Assembly (NCBI RefSeq): GCF_004005965.1
Contig: NZ_SACY01000005.1
Span: 186,001-250,000, forward strand
DNA length: 64,000 bases
Reading direction: 5' to 3'
From: Sandaracinomonas limnophila
GTDB taxonomy: Bacteria > Bacteroidota > Bacteroidia > Cytophagales > Spirosomataceae
In this document: positions 50,741 to 60,169 of the stretch, piece by piece
Numbering within the stretch: position 1 is the stretch's first letter
Layout: each line of letters begins with the position of its first letter
Notes under the pieces: model-generated
Databases searched by the model: none
Told to the model about the DNA's origin: nothing
The model's input: only the letters and a program-made list of their open reading frames with translations
Position numbers and translations under genes: made by a program

Positions 50741-52387
50741 ATGAAAATATTAAATACAATTTTAGTTTGTAGTATTTTTCTTTGCTCTTGCACCAAAGAA
50801 ATTATCCAATTTAAACTCACAACTAATCAAACTCCCATAAATGGCGGAACCGTTAGTCCACCATCCAACTCCTATGAGGCAGGTACAGTGGTACCTTTAA
50901 TTGCAACACCGGCAGGAGAATACCTATTTAAAGGATGGACAGGAAGTATTTCTTCAACAAATAATACTTATAGTGTGACCATGGATGCAGATAAACAGGT
51001 CACTGCCCAATTTGAAAAAAGACAATATCCGCTTAATCTTACAATTGAGGGAAATGGGAAGGTAAAAGAGGAGGTTATAAGTTTAGCAACGCAATCTCAA
51101 TACCCATCGGGAACAACGGTTAAATTAACTGCTTCTGCAAATATAGGCTCTAAATTTAGTGAATGGTCTGGTGACATTTCAAGTAAGGATTCTATTATTA
51201 CTTCAACAATAACGAAACCTGTTTCCTACACTGCAAAATTTGTAGATATCCCAATGGTTCCTGCAATAAATACTGACTTATTCCCTGATTTAAATTGGAA
51301 TGACCATGCTGCAGGGAAAAATGGAACTTATGACTTTAACAATGACGGCATTCCTGACATTATTACTTACCGAAGTTTGCCAAATAATTCAATTTTACCT
51401 GCCATATTAACCATTAAGGATTATACAGGTAAGGAAATTTTTAATTTCAATTTAAAGGACTATAAGCCCAGCGCAAGAGATTCTTTAAGTAATATTTTAA
51501 TTGATTTTAGAGATTTAAACAATGATGGGCAATTAGATTTAGGTCTTTCCTATATGGCTGAATGGTGGACCGGACAAAATGGGGCACCAGGAAGTTCTGT
51601 AAAGTATATTGGAAATAATATTTATTTGTTGCTCTCAAAAGCAAAACTGTCATATGATGTTGCAGAAATATTAGATGAGCCAAATAAACCCCTCTCATTT
51701 AACATTACCATGTTTGATTGGGATTTAGATGGGAAGGATGATGTTTTATTATCTGATTTAGAAAGAGGGGATTATTTAAAAAATTTAGGCAATAATAAAT
51801 TTGACCGAAAAAAATTAACACCTCAACCCTTTAAACAAGGAATGGGGAATAAACTCGATTTTGATAAAGACGGGAAAGTTGATTTAATTAATTTATATGT
51901 AAATCAAATGGATGCGGATGGCAAATATACCTCTTCAGATATGTCACAAACTCTTTCTGTGCTTACAAGCAAAGGAGTATCCCATTTTCCAGTTAAAGGA
52001 AAAACCATAAATAAATACATTTATATCTTGGGTGATATAATTTCCGCAGAACGAATTGCAATGGTTGATGGTGATAATGATGGTGACATGGACTTAATTG
52101 TAGGCAGTCTTAAATCAAAACCAAATGCTCCATGGACATACATTCAAGATTACTTTGAAAATACTGGTTCTCGATTTGAATTCAGACCAGGTTATATTGA
52201 AATAGACGAAAGTTTGATTGGAGAACTTCAAGTATGGACTGGTGACGTTGATAAAGATGGCGATATGGATTTGTATTACCCAACTTATAGAAAAAGTCAA
52301 TTAAATGCCAATCATGGGAAATATTTTTGGTGGGAAAACACAAAAAATGGGTTTAAAATCAACAAAAACTTCTATTTAAAATATTAG
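50741..52387 (+). CDS. Lipoprotein with InlB-type repeats and calcium-binding FG-GAP/VCBS repeats
   Basis: The 548-residue protein has a lipobox (SIFLCSC, Cys17). Residues 20-165 hold two InlB-B-type divergent repeats (VVPLIATPAGEYLFKGWTG, VKLTASANIGSKFSEWSG). Residues 170-548 have at least six calcium-loop motifs: DFNNDGIPD, DLNNDGQLD, DWDLDGKDD, DFDKDGKVD, DGDNDGDMD, DVDKDGDMD. This is a surface beta-propeller-like architecture. Function is unknown; adhesion or polymer binding is usual in such proteins. Confidence 0.85.
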   Translation: MKILNTILVCSIFLCSCTKEIIQFKLTTNQTPINGGTVSPPSNSYEAGTVVPLIATPAGEYLFKGWTGSISSTNNTYSVTMDADKQVTAQFEKRQYPLNLTIEGNGKVKEEVISLATQSQYPSGTTVKLTASANIGSKFSEWSGDISSKDSIITSTITKPVSYTAKFVDIPMVPAINTDLFPDLNWNDHAAGKNGTYDFNNDGIPDIITYRSLPNNSILPAILTIKDYTGKEIFNFNLKDYKPSARDSLSNILIDFRDLNNDGQLDLGLSYMAEWWTGQNGAPGSSVKYIGNNIYLLLSKAKLSYDVAEILDEPNKPLSFNITMFDWDLDGKDDVLLSDLERGDYLKNLGNNKFDRKKLTPQPFKQGMGNKLDFDKDGKVDLINLYVNQMDADGKYTSSDMSQTLSVLTSKGVSHFPVKGKTINKYIYILGDIISAERIAMVDGDNDGDMDLIVGSLKSKPNAPWTYIQDYFENTGSRFEFRPGYIEIDESLIGELQVWTGDVDKDGDMDLYYPTYRKSQLNANHGKYFWWENTKNGFKINKNFYLKY

Positions 52388-52451
52388 GTTTTAAATACCA
52401 TTTGTCAGAAAGGATTTGATCGACTTAATTTGTGATAAGTTTTGAGGAGAT

Positions 52452-53336
52452 TTATTTTACCATTTTTTCAAAATACTCCTTGGCAATTTGTTCCTCCTTC
52501 TCATAAAGGGTTTGATTTGTTAAGGAGGTTGTCCCGCCTGAATGATTACTACACCAGGCATGTTCTGCTACATGATCGTATGAAGTATGTTTCAAGCGAT
52601 AACCTCTTTGACTAATATCTCTAAACCATGGAATTCCAAAATCTAAATTATTAAAGGTGGCAAAAGGTCTAATTGGACCATAAGGAATTATCATTCGCTT
52701 TGCACGTTTCATATTAAACATTACTACCATTTCATTCAAACGACATTCTGGCATAGGCCAACCTTCTTTATCTGGTCCCACAAGCCCTTGCTTTACCGCT
52801 CGATCTACTTTCCAACCTTTATAAAATTCAACAATTTCAGAAGCATTCGGACGGAAATCAAAATAGTTATCATTGTGACATTCCTTTTGATAAATTGGGC
52901 AATTCCAACATTGTCCAACAGCACCAACAGCTAAATCATCCCCAATATTTTCAAGATAATGGCCAATGATATCTCCTGAAAAAAGCATATCATTATGCAA
53001 TAAGAATAAATAGGGCGACTTGGTTTTTTCCCAGATATATTGGTATCGCATTGACTTACGATAACTTGGAATTAAAAATTTTATATATTGTTTAATAGTT
53101 TTTTGACTTTGGTCTTTTACGCCAATAAATCGTTTGGCAACATTGTATTCGATTGGTAATCCCTCCAACAAACTTTTAAAGAGTGGCGTATCATTATGAA
53201 ACAATTGTTTTTTCTCAATAGTTACATAAATTTTATTGATATGATGACCAGAGTATTTATACAAAGTATGTAAGGAAACAGCCGTTTGGTATGGTTTTCC
53301 ATACAACATAATACCAACATCAACTTTTTTAGTCAT
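52452..53336 (-). CDS. Glycosyltransferase-like protein, unassigned
   Basis: The 294-residue cytoplasmic protein starts with a nucleotide-fold-like strand (VDVGIMLYGKPYQTAVSLHTL) and has LFLLHNDMLF (about residues 107-116), where HND occupies the position of a DxD metal motif, then CWNCPIYQKECHND and a late HTSYDHVAEHAW. This fits a GT-A transferase but I do not recognise the family. It is monocistronic between a lipoprotein and tRNA-Asp, with no surface-polysaccharide neighbours. Confidence 0.55.
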   Translation of the reverse strand: MTKKVDVGIMLYGKPYQTAVSLHTLYKYSGHHINKIYVTIEKKQLFHNDTPLFKSLLEGLPIEYNVAKRFIGVKDQSQKTIKQYIKFLIPSYRKSMRYQYIWEKTKSPYLFLLHNDMLFSGDIIGHYLENIGDDLAVGAVGQCWNCPIYQKECHNDNYFDFRPNASEIVEFYKGWKVDRAVKQGLVGPDKEGWPMPECRLNEMVVMFNMKRAKRMIIPYGPIRPFATFNNLDFGIPWFRDISQRGYRLKHTSYDHVAEHAWCSNHSGGTTSLTNQTLYEKEEQIAKEYFEKMVK

Positions 53337-53410
53337 ACAATTTTTATTTTAAAACTAAAACAAAAATGCCCATAAATCAATGATTTACAGGCACTTACTT
53401 TAAACTTTGG

Positions 53411-53484
53411 CGGTCTGGACGGGACTCGAACCCGCGACCCCATGCGTGACAGGCATGTATTCTAACCAACTGAACTACCAAACC
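53411..53484 (-). tRNA. tRNA-Asp (anticodon GTC)
   Basis: The 74-base cloverleaf has acceptor GGTTTGG/CCAGACC, D-stem GTTC/GAAT, anticodon stem CATGC/GCATG with loop CTGTCAC, and T-loop TTCGAGT. Anticodon GTC reads Asp codons. CCA happens to follow in the DNA at 53408-53410. Confidence 0.95.
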
Positions 53485-53502
53485 TTCGTCTAAAACGTGG
53501 CA

Positions 53503-53532
53503 CAAAATTAGGCATTTTATCCGTTTTTGCAA
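53503..53532 (-). promoter_or_regulatory. Promoter of tRNA-Asp (TTG-N19-TAATTTTG)
   Basis: On the minus strand TTG (53532-53530), 19 bp, and TAATTTTG (53510-53503) form a full consensus promoter with the -7 element ending 18 bp before the tRNA. Confidence 0.75.
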
Positions 53533-53560
53533 TACCTTTATTCAAAAATTTTACAAAATT

Positions 53561-54094
53561 ATGCACCCTCCTTTGGTTTCTGAATATCCAAAAACAAGCT
53601 ACTTTGCTGAATATCTGAATTTTAGTCCAACAGATACACTTAAAGAGCAACTCAAAAAAAATGAAATTTTTGTTCTAAATCTATTCGAAAGCCTTTCAGA
53701 CGCTGAACTTTTGTTTCAATACCAAGAAAACAAATGGTCAATTAAGGAATTAATCGGACACATTTCAGACACAGAAAAAATATTTGGTTACCGAGCGCTA
53801 TCAATCGTGAGAGGCGAAAAAAAACCATTACCCGGTTTCGATGAAAATATTTATGTTGAAAATGCCCATTTCAATAAACTTTCTGCCAATCAATTGATTC
53901 AATATTATTTTGCAAACCGAACAGCAACGCTGGCATTTTTGGAAACTATCTCAACAGAACAAGTACTACAAATGGGCTCCGCAAACGGCCAAGAAGTGAG
54001 CGCAAGAGCATTGCTTTGGATGATCGCCGGCCACGAAAAACATCATTTGTCAGTAATTAACGAGAGATATATTCCACTTTTAAACAAAAATTAA
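53561..54094 (+). CDS. DinB-family four-helix protein
   Basis: The 177-residue protein has the DinB metal triad: His in KELIGHISDTE (about residue 71) and the later HEKHH pair (GHEKHHLSVINER). DinB-like (YfiT-type) proteins are small metal-binding thiol-transferases or of unknown function. The reading begins at an ATG 26 bp from a TACCTTTA element. It is followed closely by dapF on the same strand. Confidence 0.85.
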   Translation: MHPPLVSEYPKTSYFAEYLNFSPTDTLKEQLKKNEIFVLNLFESLSDAELLFQYQENKWSIKELIGHISDTEKIFGYRALSIVRGEKKPLPGFDENIYVENAHFNKLSANQLIQYYFANRTATLAFLETISTEQVLQMGSANGQEVSARALLWMIAGHEKHHLSVINERYIPLLNKN

Positions 54095-54116
54095 TAAATT
54101 AGTAAAAAAGCCTACA

Positions 54117-54890
54117 ATGCATTTCTTTAAATACCAAGGAACAGGAAACGATTTCATCATAATTGATGACCGAACCCAGACTTTCAACCTTACGAAAGAA
54201 CAAATTAACCATTTGTGTCACCGTAGATTTGGAATTGGTGCGGATGGTTTTATGTTGCTCCAAAATGCAGATGGATATGACTTTGCTATGGTTTACTACA
54301 ACTCCGATGGAAGTCATGGTACCATGTGTGGGAACGGCGGCCGATGTTTAGTTCGCTTTGCTGCCGACTTAGGAATTGTTAAAAATGTAGCCAATTTTAT
54401 TGCCGTGGACGGCCCGCATGAAGCATTCATTGAACCTGATAAAATTTCACTCAAAATGCAGGATGTTAAAAATGTTGCCCAACAGGGTAAAGATTTCTTT
54501 ACCAATACGGGTAGTCCGCATCACGTTAGCATTTGCGAAAACATAAAAGAATTAGACGTTTTTAATTTAGGAAAGGAGATTCGGCATTCAAGCATTTATG
54601 CTTCCCAAAACGGCACAAATGTCAATTTTATAGAACAAAACGGAACCAATTCAATCTTTGTAAGAACCTTTGAACGAGGTGTAGAAGATGAAACATACTC
54701 CTGCGGAACGGGCGTAACAGCCTCTGCTTTGGTAGCCCATGAACAATTGAACCTACAAAGTCCCGTAGAAATTGAAACCCTTGGTGGGGACTTATCTGTT
54801 AAATTTAATGGCAACAAAGCCACAGGATATAAAGATATCTTTTTAACAGGCCCAGCCATGCGAGTTTTTCAAGGAGAGATGAGGTTATGA
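54117..54890 (+). CDS. dapF: Diaminopimelate epimerase
   Basis: The 257-residue enzyme converts LL- to meso-diaminopimelate for lysine and peptidoglycan. The two catalytic cysteines are Cys71 (CGNGGRC) and Cys196 (SCGTGV); substrate residues lie in GTGNDFIIID and RTFERGVEDET. The stop codon lies in a TTATGAATTATGAAT repeat. A hairpin follows (AAAGTCC-GAA-GGACTTT at 54933-54949). Confidence 0.95.
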   Translation: MHFFKYQGTGNDFIIIDDRTQTFNLTKEQINHLCHRRFGIGADGFMLLQNADGYDFAMVYYNSDGSHGTMCGNGGRCLVRFAADLGIVKNVANFIAVDGPHEAFIEPDKISLKMQDVKNVAQQGKDFFTNTGSPHHVSICENIKELDVFNLGKEIRHSSIYASQNGTNVNFIEQNGTNSIFVRTFERGVEDETYSCGTGVTASALVAHEQLNLQSPVEIETLGGDLSVKFNGNKATGYKDIFLTGPAMRVFQGEMRL

Positions 54891-54932
54891 ATTATGAATT
54901 ATAAATTGTAAAAAACGAATTAATAATTTTAC

Positions 54933-55035
54933 AAAGTCCGAAGGACTTTACTTGCTTAACCCGGTGCGAAGCTCCGGGATATAAAAACAATGGACTTCAC
55001 TTGCTTAACCCGGTGCGAAGCTCAGGGATATAAAA
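54933..55035. repeat. Hairpin and two 44-bp direct repeats upstream of phosphoglucomutase
   Basis: After a 7-bp inverted repeat (54933-54949) there are two 44-bp copies, 54943-54986 and 54992-55035, differing at two positions, with a 49-bp period. Each holds the imperfect hairpin CCCGGTGCGAAGCTCCGGG (one or two mismatches) and ends in GGGATATAAAA. GC-rich content in an AT-rich genome marks it as a dispersed-repeat type. Confidence 0.8.
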
Positions 55036-55044
55036 GACAAAAAA

Positions 55045-56796
55045 ATGAAACTTACAGACAGCACAGCCGAAAAAAATTTACAAATTTGGTTAGATGGTAA
55101 TTACGATTCCGCTACTAAAAACCAAATCCAACAATTAATTGATGAGGGTGACACAACTTCCTTAACAGATTCTTTTTACAAAAATTTGGAATTCGGAACG
55201 GGTGGAATGCGTGGAGAAATGGGCGTTGGATGCAATCGCATGAATAAATATACGGTTGGTGCTGCCACTCAAGGTTTTGCTAATTATTTAAACAAAACAA
55301 TCTCTGGCCAAAAAATAAAAGTCGCTATCGCTCACGATTCAAGGAACAACTCTCCTGAATTTTGTAAAATAGCTGCCGATGTTTTTACCGCCAATGGTAT
55401 TGAAGTGTATCTATTCCCTGCACTAAGACCAACTCCTCAATTGTCATTTACGGTTCGACACCTGGGTTGTCAGGCTGGACTTGTACTAACTGCCTCCCAT
55501 AATCCCAAAGAATACAATGGTTACAAGGCCTATTGGTCGGATGGATCCCAAGTGGTTGCCCCGCATGATAAAAATATTGTTGCAGAAGTAAATGCAATCG
55601 CATCGGTAGATGAAATCAAATTCAATGGCAATGATGCACTTTTGCACCACCTTGACACCAGTATAGACGAAGCATATTTAGAAACGATAACTCATAACTG
55701 TCGACGACCGAAAATCATTAAAGCCCAAAAGGATTTAAAAATAGTATTCTCTCCAATTCACGGAACAGGTATTACCTTAGTGCCTGCTGCACTTGAAAAA
55801 CTTGGATTTGAAGCTGTTTCTGTAGTAAAGGAACAATCTATCCCAGATGGAAATTTCCCAACGGTGGTTTTTCCAAATCCAGAAGAACAAGAGGCAATGA
55901 CCTTGGCCTTGAATCAGGCAAAGGCTTTAGACGCTGATTTAGTGATTGCAACTGACCCAGATGCCGACCGTGTGGGTGCCGCCGTGAAACGCCCAGACGG
56001 ACAATGGCAATTGTTGAATGGTAACCAAATGGCAAGTTTGATTTTGTATTATTTGTTAAATACAGACAAGGAATTAGGCCGATTGACAGGAAAAGAATTT
56101 GTTGCAAAAACAATTGTAACAACTGATTTAATTGACAAAATGTGCGCCAGCAAAGGCGTACCATGCTACAATACACTAACTGGATTCAAATTCATTGCCC
56201 AGGTAATTCGTGAATTAGAGGGTCAACAAAAATTCATTGGAGGTGGTGAAGAATCCTATGGTTATTTAATTGGTGATGCCGTGCGCGATAAAGATGCTGT
56301 AGCCTCTTGCGCCATGATTGCTGAGTTAACCGCCTATGCAAAAAATCAAGGCAAAACCTTATTTGATTTCCTAGCCGAAATGTATTTAGAAAACAATTTC
56401 TATTACGAAGGTCTAATTTCTTTAACGAAGAAAGGAAAAGCTGGTGCTGAAGAAATACAACAAATGATGATCAATCTGCGTTCAAATGTACCTGCCTCAG
56501 TGGCTGGCTCAAGACCTGTCAAAGTATTGGATTACGATGGTTTAGAAGAAACAGATTTAATCAGCGGGAAAAAATCTCCTATCAAGGTAGGATTGGGAAT
56601 TGAACGCTCAAATGTTATTCAACTGATTTTAGAAGATGGCTCAAAAGTAAGCGCTCGACCATCAGGAACTGAACCAAAAATCAAATTCTATGTTTCAGTA
56701 AATGAACCTTTAAAATCAAAGGATGCATTTTTTGCAACCTTTGATTCCTTACAAGCAAAAGTAAAATCGATCCAAAACGACTTAGGATTGGTTTAA
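55045..56796 (+). CDS. Phosphoglucomutase/phosphomannomutase
   Basis: The 583-residue alpha-D-phosphohexomutase has the active-site phosphoserine Ser151 in [12 protein letters not shown], the metal loop DPDADRVG (about 308-315), the sugar-binding [10 protein letters not shown], and the C-terminal phosphate-binding [12 protein letters not shown]. It interconverts glucose (or mannose) 1- and 6-phosphates; length fits the PGM2-like phospho-sugar mutase group. It meets prfC tail to tail with a 4-bp overlap. Confidence 0.93.
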   Translation: MKLTDSTAEKNLQIWLDGNYDSATKNQIQQLIDEGDTTSLTDSFYKNLEFGTGGMRGEMGVGCNRMNKYTVGAATQGFANYLNKTISGQKIKVAIAHDSRNNSPEFCKIAADVFTANGIEVYLFPALRPTPQLSFTVRHLGCQAGLVLTASHNPKEYNGYKAYWSDGSQVVAPHDKNIVAEVNAIASVDEIKFNGNDALLHHLDTSIDEAYLETITHNCRRPKIIKAQKDLKIVFSPIHGTGITLVPAALEKLGFEAVSVVKEQSIPDGNFPTVVFPNPEEQEAMTLALNQAKALDADLVIATDPDADRVGAAVKRPDGQWQLLNGNQMASLILYYLLNTDKELGRLTGKEFVAKTIVTTDLIDKMCASKGVPCYNTLTGFKFIAQVIRELEGQQKFIGGGEESYGYLIGDAVRDKDAVASCAMIAELTAYAKNQGKTLFDFLAEMYLENNFYYEGLISLTKKGKAGAEEIQQMMINLRSNVPASVAGSRPVKVLDYDGLEETDLISGKKSPIKVGLGIERSNVIQLILEDGSKVSARPSGTEPKIKFYVSVNEPLKSKDAFFATFDSLQAKVKSIQNDLGLV

Positions 56797-58385
56797 AACA
56801 ATTTAAACTCCGATGTAAAATGAAAAGTTACATCGGGGTTATTTGTTTGATTCATGCGTAAAATCCAATCAGATTCTGCTAAAAATACGTAATTACCATC
56901 TTTATCTTGGGCAATTTGTTGTCCTTTTAATCGAACAAATTCCTGTAATTTCTTAGGATCTTCTGCAGTAATCCAACAAGCCTTAGTAATAGGCATGCCA
57001 TCAAATCGACATTTAGCTCCATATTCATGCTCCAATCGGTATTGAATTACCTCATATTGTAAATCACCCACTGTGCCTACTATTTTACGATTTCCTAATT
57101 GCGGCTGAACAAATAATTGGGCTACTCCTTCATCGGTCAATTGCTCAATCCCCTTTTCCAGTTGCTTGGCCTTCATGGGATCTAAATTGATCAATTCCTT
57201 GAAAATTTCAGGTGAAAAACTTGGAATCCCTTGGTAATTCATCACCTCCCCTTCCGTCAAGGTATCGCCAATTTTAAAATTGCCTGTATCGTATAAACCT
57301 ACCACATCTCCTGGAAAACCCTCTTCTATGACTTCTTTGTCCTGCGCCATAAAGTTGTATGGATTGGAGAAACGTACTTTTTTACCTAAACGAACGTGGT
57401 TATAAAATGTATTTCGTTCAAAAACTCCCGAACAAATTCTTAAAAAGGCAATACGATCGCGGTGTTTAGGATCTAAATTGGCATGTATTTTAAAGACAAA
57501 ACCTGTAAATTTCTTTTCTGTAGGTTGTACCTCACGCGTATCGGTATGTCGAGCCTGGGTTGCTGGAGCGATTTTTGTGAAAGTATCCAACAATTCTTGC
57601 ACACCAAAATTATTCACAGCAGAACCAAAAAACACGGGAGCAATATCTCCTTTCAAATATTCTTCCCGATCAAAAGGTTCATAAACTCCATCTATCAACT
57701 CCACATCCTCACGCAATTGCACTGCATCACGATCCCCAACTCTTGCTTCTAAATCCGTTGAATTAATATCCACCGAAACTACATCTTTTTCAATTTTAGT
57801 TTTATTGGCAGAGAATAAGTTTAAAGATTTATCTAACAAATGATATACACCCTTGAAGTTCGATCCAATATTAATCGGCCAGGTTAATGGACGAACGTGA
57901 ATGTTTAGTTTTTGTTCTAACTCATCCAATAAATCGAAAGGGTTTTGTCCTTCACGGTCCATTTTATTGATAAAGATAATCACAGGAGTTTTGCGCATCC
58001 GACAAACCTCCATCAATCGCTCAGTTTGTTCCTCAACACCCTTTACACAGTCGATCACCAAAATAACGGAATCCACAGCTGTTAGAGTACGGTAAGTATC
58101 TTCAGCAAAATCCTTGTGACCAGGGGTATCTAAGATATTTATTTTTTGGCCATTGTAATTAAAGGTCATTACGGAAGTTGCGACAGAGATACCTCTTTGT
58201 CGTTCAATTTCCATAAAGTCGGAAGTTGCTCCTTTTTTGATTTTATTGGATTTTACTGCACCCGCGGTTTGAATTGCTCCACCAAAAAGCAAAAGTTTTT
58301 CAGTTAGCGTAGTTTTACCGGCATCGGGGTGAGAAATAATTCCAAAGGTTCTTCTTTTCGCAATTTCCTGTTCTATGGCACTCAT
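56793..58385 (-). CDS. prfC: Peptide chain release factor 3
   Basis: The 530-residue GTPase has G1 [10 protein letters not shown] (19-28), G2 near [18 protein letters not shown]3 DTPGHKDF and G4 NKMD, plus the RF3 C-terminal domain ([14 protein letters not shown]). It recycles class I release factors from terminated ribosomes. Length is typical. A promoter-like TACTTTTG lies 26 bp upstream of the ATG. Confidence 0.95.
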   Translation of the reverse strand: MSAIEQEIAKRRTFGIISHPDAGKTTLTEKLLLFGGAIQTAGAVKSNKIKKGATSDFMEIERQRGISVATSVMTFNYNGQKINILDTPGHKDFAEDTYRTLTAVDSVILVIDCVKGVEEQTERLMEVCRMRKTPVIIFINKMDREGQNPFDLLDELEQKLNIHVRPLTWPINIGSNFKGVYHLLDKSLNLFSANKTKIEKDVVSVDINSTDLEARVGDRDAVQLREDVELIDGVYEPFDREEYLKGDIAPVFFGSAVNNFGVQELLDTFTKIAPATQARHTDTREVQPTEKKFTGFVFKIHANLDPKHRDRIAFLRICSGVFERNTFYNHVRLGKKVRFSNPYNFMAQDKEVIEEGFPGDVVGLYDTGNFKIGDTLTEGEVMNYQGIPSFSPEIFKELINLDPMKAKQLEKGIEQLTDEGVAQLFVQPQLGNRKIVGTVGDLQYEVIQYRLEHEYGAKCRFDGMPITKACWITAEDPKKLQEFVRLKGQQIAQDKDGNYVFLAESDWILRMNQTNNPDVTFHFTSEFKLF

Positions 58386-58410
58386 GTAATCGAATTTTCA
58401 AATGAAGCTA

Positions 58411-58418
58411 CAAAAGTA
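58411..58418 (-). promoter_or_regulatory. Promoter -7 element of prfC
   Basis: TACTTTTG on the minus strand matches the consensus and ends 25 bp before the prfC ATG. No -33 TTG is in place because a terminator occupies that region. Confidence 0.5.
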
Positions 58419-58422
58419 CGGA

Positions 58423-58450
58423 TAAAAAAAATGGCACCCGAATGGGTGCC
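58423..58450 (-). terminator. Terminator of the susCD operon
   Basis: GGCACCC and GGGTGCC form a perfect 7-bp stem around a 4-base loop, followed on the minus strand by a run of T residues (58431-58423). It lies 26 bp beyond the SusD stop. Confidence 0.87.
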
Positions 58451-58476
58451 AAATTAATTTATTCAAAAACACAAAA

Positions 58477-60156
58477 TTAATATCCTGCATTTTGTTTCAT
58501 GTATCCAGTTAAATTGGATGCACCATCGATAGCAGTTTGTGGAATCGGGAACACGCGCTTGTTGACATCGGTATTTGATTTTTCTGTCCAAGCATTTTCA
58601 TATTTATCAAAACGAATCAAATCAGTTCTACGTTGTAATTCCCAATAAAATTCAAATCCACGCTCACGAAGTAGTAAATCCAATGTAATGTTTGGCAATT
58701 CGCTTGCTTTGGTATTTGAAGTTCTTGACATTCGCACTTTGTTTACATCTGCCAAAGCTGCTGCTGCATCTGGAGTTGCCTTTCTTAATTTAGCTTCAGC
58801 ACGCATCAAATACACATCAGCTAAACGTAAGATAACTAAATCGGCTTCACCATAGTTACGACCAGATTGTGATTTTTGACTAAATTCATATTTTTCAACA
58901 CGATACCCGGTCGAATAATCTGAACCTGCAATGGTAAAGTCGATCTTCTCTGTATGAATCACTGGAGGGAAAGGAGCTTTTCCTCGTGTATTATAGATTT
59001 TACCCACTTTATTCTTGCCATCTGCACATTTCACAAATGCACCTGCAGAATAAACTAAACCATATTGTTGGCCACGTAGAATACCACGGTCGATACGATA
59101 GGTTGCTGGATCTACACATTCGATGTCTGGATTTACATTTTGCTTGTAAAAACGTGGATCTGCCACCGCAGGATCAACAGAACCATAGGCTGAAACCCAT
59201 GATTGATAGAAATCAGAGGTAATTGCAGGACCATCTGTACCATTAGCAGCTGGATACGCAGGTAATGGACGTTGATCATTCGCCAAAGAGAAATAAGACA
59301 TACGGTTATGACCATTTAAATCAAATCGCTGATCAACAGCCAAAATCAACTCTTTATTACCATGGTTGTTGCTCGAGAAAACATCCCAATAATCAGCAGA
59401 AAGTGCATATTGCCCAGAGTTGATAATTTTGTCAGTATATTCCACCACCTTATCCATATCTTCTGTTTTGAAGGTATGTTTAGGAGCATAAATATCTCTC
59501 CAAGCCGCAGCGTTCAAATACAACTTGGCTAATAAACCCCATGCGCCTGCTTTGGTTAAACGGCCTGGACCAGCAGTTGATTCCAATACAGGTTCCACTT
59601 CAACCAATTCTTTTTTGATGTATTCAATGGCTGCGTCACCTCTTAAAATAGTTGACACTTCCCCTAAATCTTCCTTAGAAAGGGCAATTCCAAACAAATC
59701 CAACATCAACATATTATAGTATGCACGCATACCTCTTGCCTCTGCCAAATATAATTTGGAAGAAGCGTCTTTGTTAAGTTTCAAGGAATTTATGGCCGTT
59801 ACACTTCTAGAAATACTTGAAACAATGGCATTCCAGGTATTTTTTACGTTTGGATCGGTGCTTGTTGTTTCATGACGATGCAAAGAAAGATAAATTCCAT
59901 TATCACCCCAATCGGTTCCACCACGATACGGCAAAATTGCCTCATCGGTTGAAATTTCTTGTAAGGCAAACAAAGTAGTATGCTGGAAAATGGTAGGCAA
60001 TAATGCATACACTGGTGCAATCATACCATCAGCAGCCTGTTTATCTGTTAGGCCTGCTGCATTATATTCATCAAGAACAGTCTCATTTAAATCTGAGCAA
60101 CTTGATAAGGCAAAAATTGCCAAAGTTGATATAGCTAATTTTTTTAGATTTTTCAT
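58477..60156 (-). CDS. SusD/RagB-family surface glycan-binding lipoprotein
   Basis: The 559-residue protein has a lipobox (ALSSCSD, Cys20), TPR-type helices in the N-terminal half (KLYLAEARGMRAYYNMLMLDLFG) and the RagB/SusD C-terminal domain (VILRLADVYLMRAEAKLRKA, LLLRERGFEFYWELQRRTDLIRF). It caps the SusC channel and binds a nutrient, glycan or peptide. It starts 13 bp after the SusC stop and the pair is one operon, ended by the terminator at 58423. Confidence 0.95.
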   Translation of the reverse strand: MKNLKKLAISTLAIFALSSCSDLNETVLDEYNAAGLTDKQAADGMIAPVYALLPTIFQHTTLFALQEISTDEAILPYRGGTDWGDNGIYLSLHRHETTSTDPNVKNTWNAIVSSISRSVTAINSLKLNKDASSKLYLAEARGMRAYYNMLMLDLFGIALSKEDLGEVSTILRGDAAIEYIKKELVEVEPVLESTAGPGRLTKAGAWGLLAKLYLNAAAWRDIYAPKHTFKTEDMDKVVEYTDKIINSGQYALSADYWDVFSSNNHGNKELILAVDQRFDLNGHNRMSYFSLANDQRPLPAYPAANGTDGPAITSDFYQSWVSAYGSVDPAVADPRFYKQNVNPDIECVDPATYRIDRGILRGQQYGLVYSAGAFVKCADGKNKVGKIYNTRGKAPFPPVIHTEKIDFTIAGSDYSTGYRVEKYEFSQKSQSGRNYGEADLVILRLADVYLMRAEAKLRKATPDAAAALADVNKVRMSRTSNTKASELPNITLDLLLRERGFEFYWELQRRTDLIRFDKYENAWTEKSNTDVNKRVFPIPQTAIDGASNLTGYMKQNAGY

Positions 60157-60169
60157 GTGTTTACAATTC

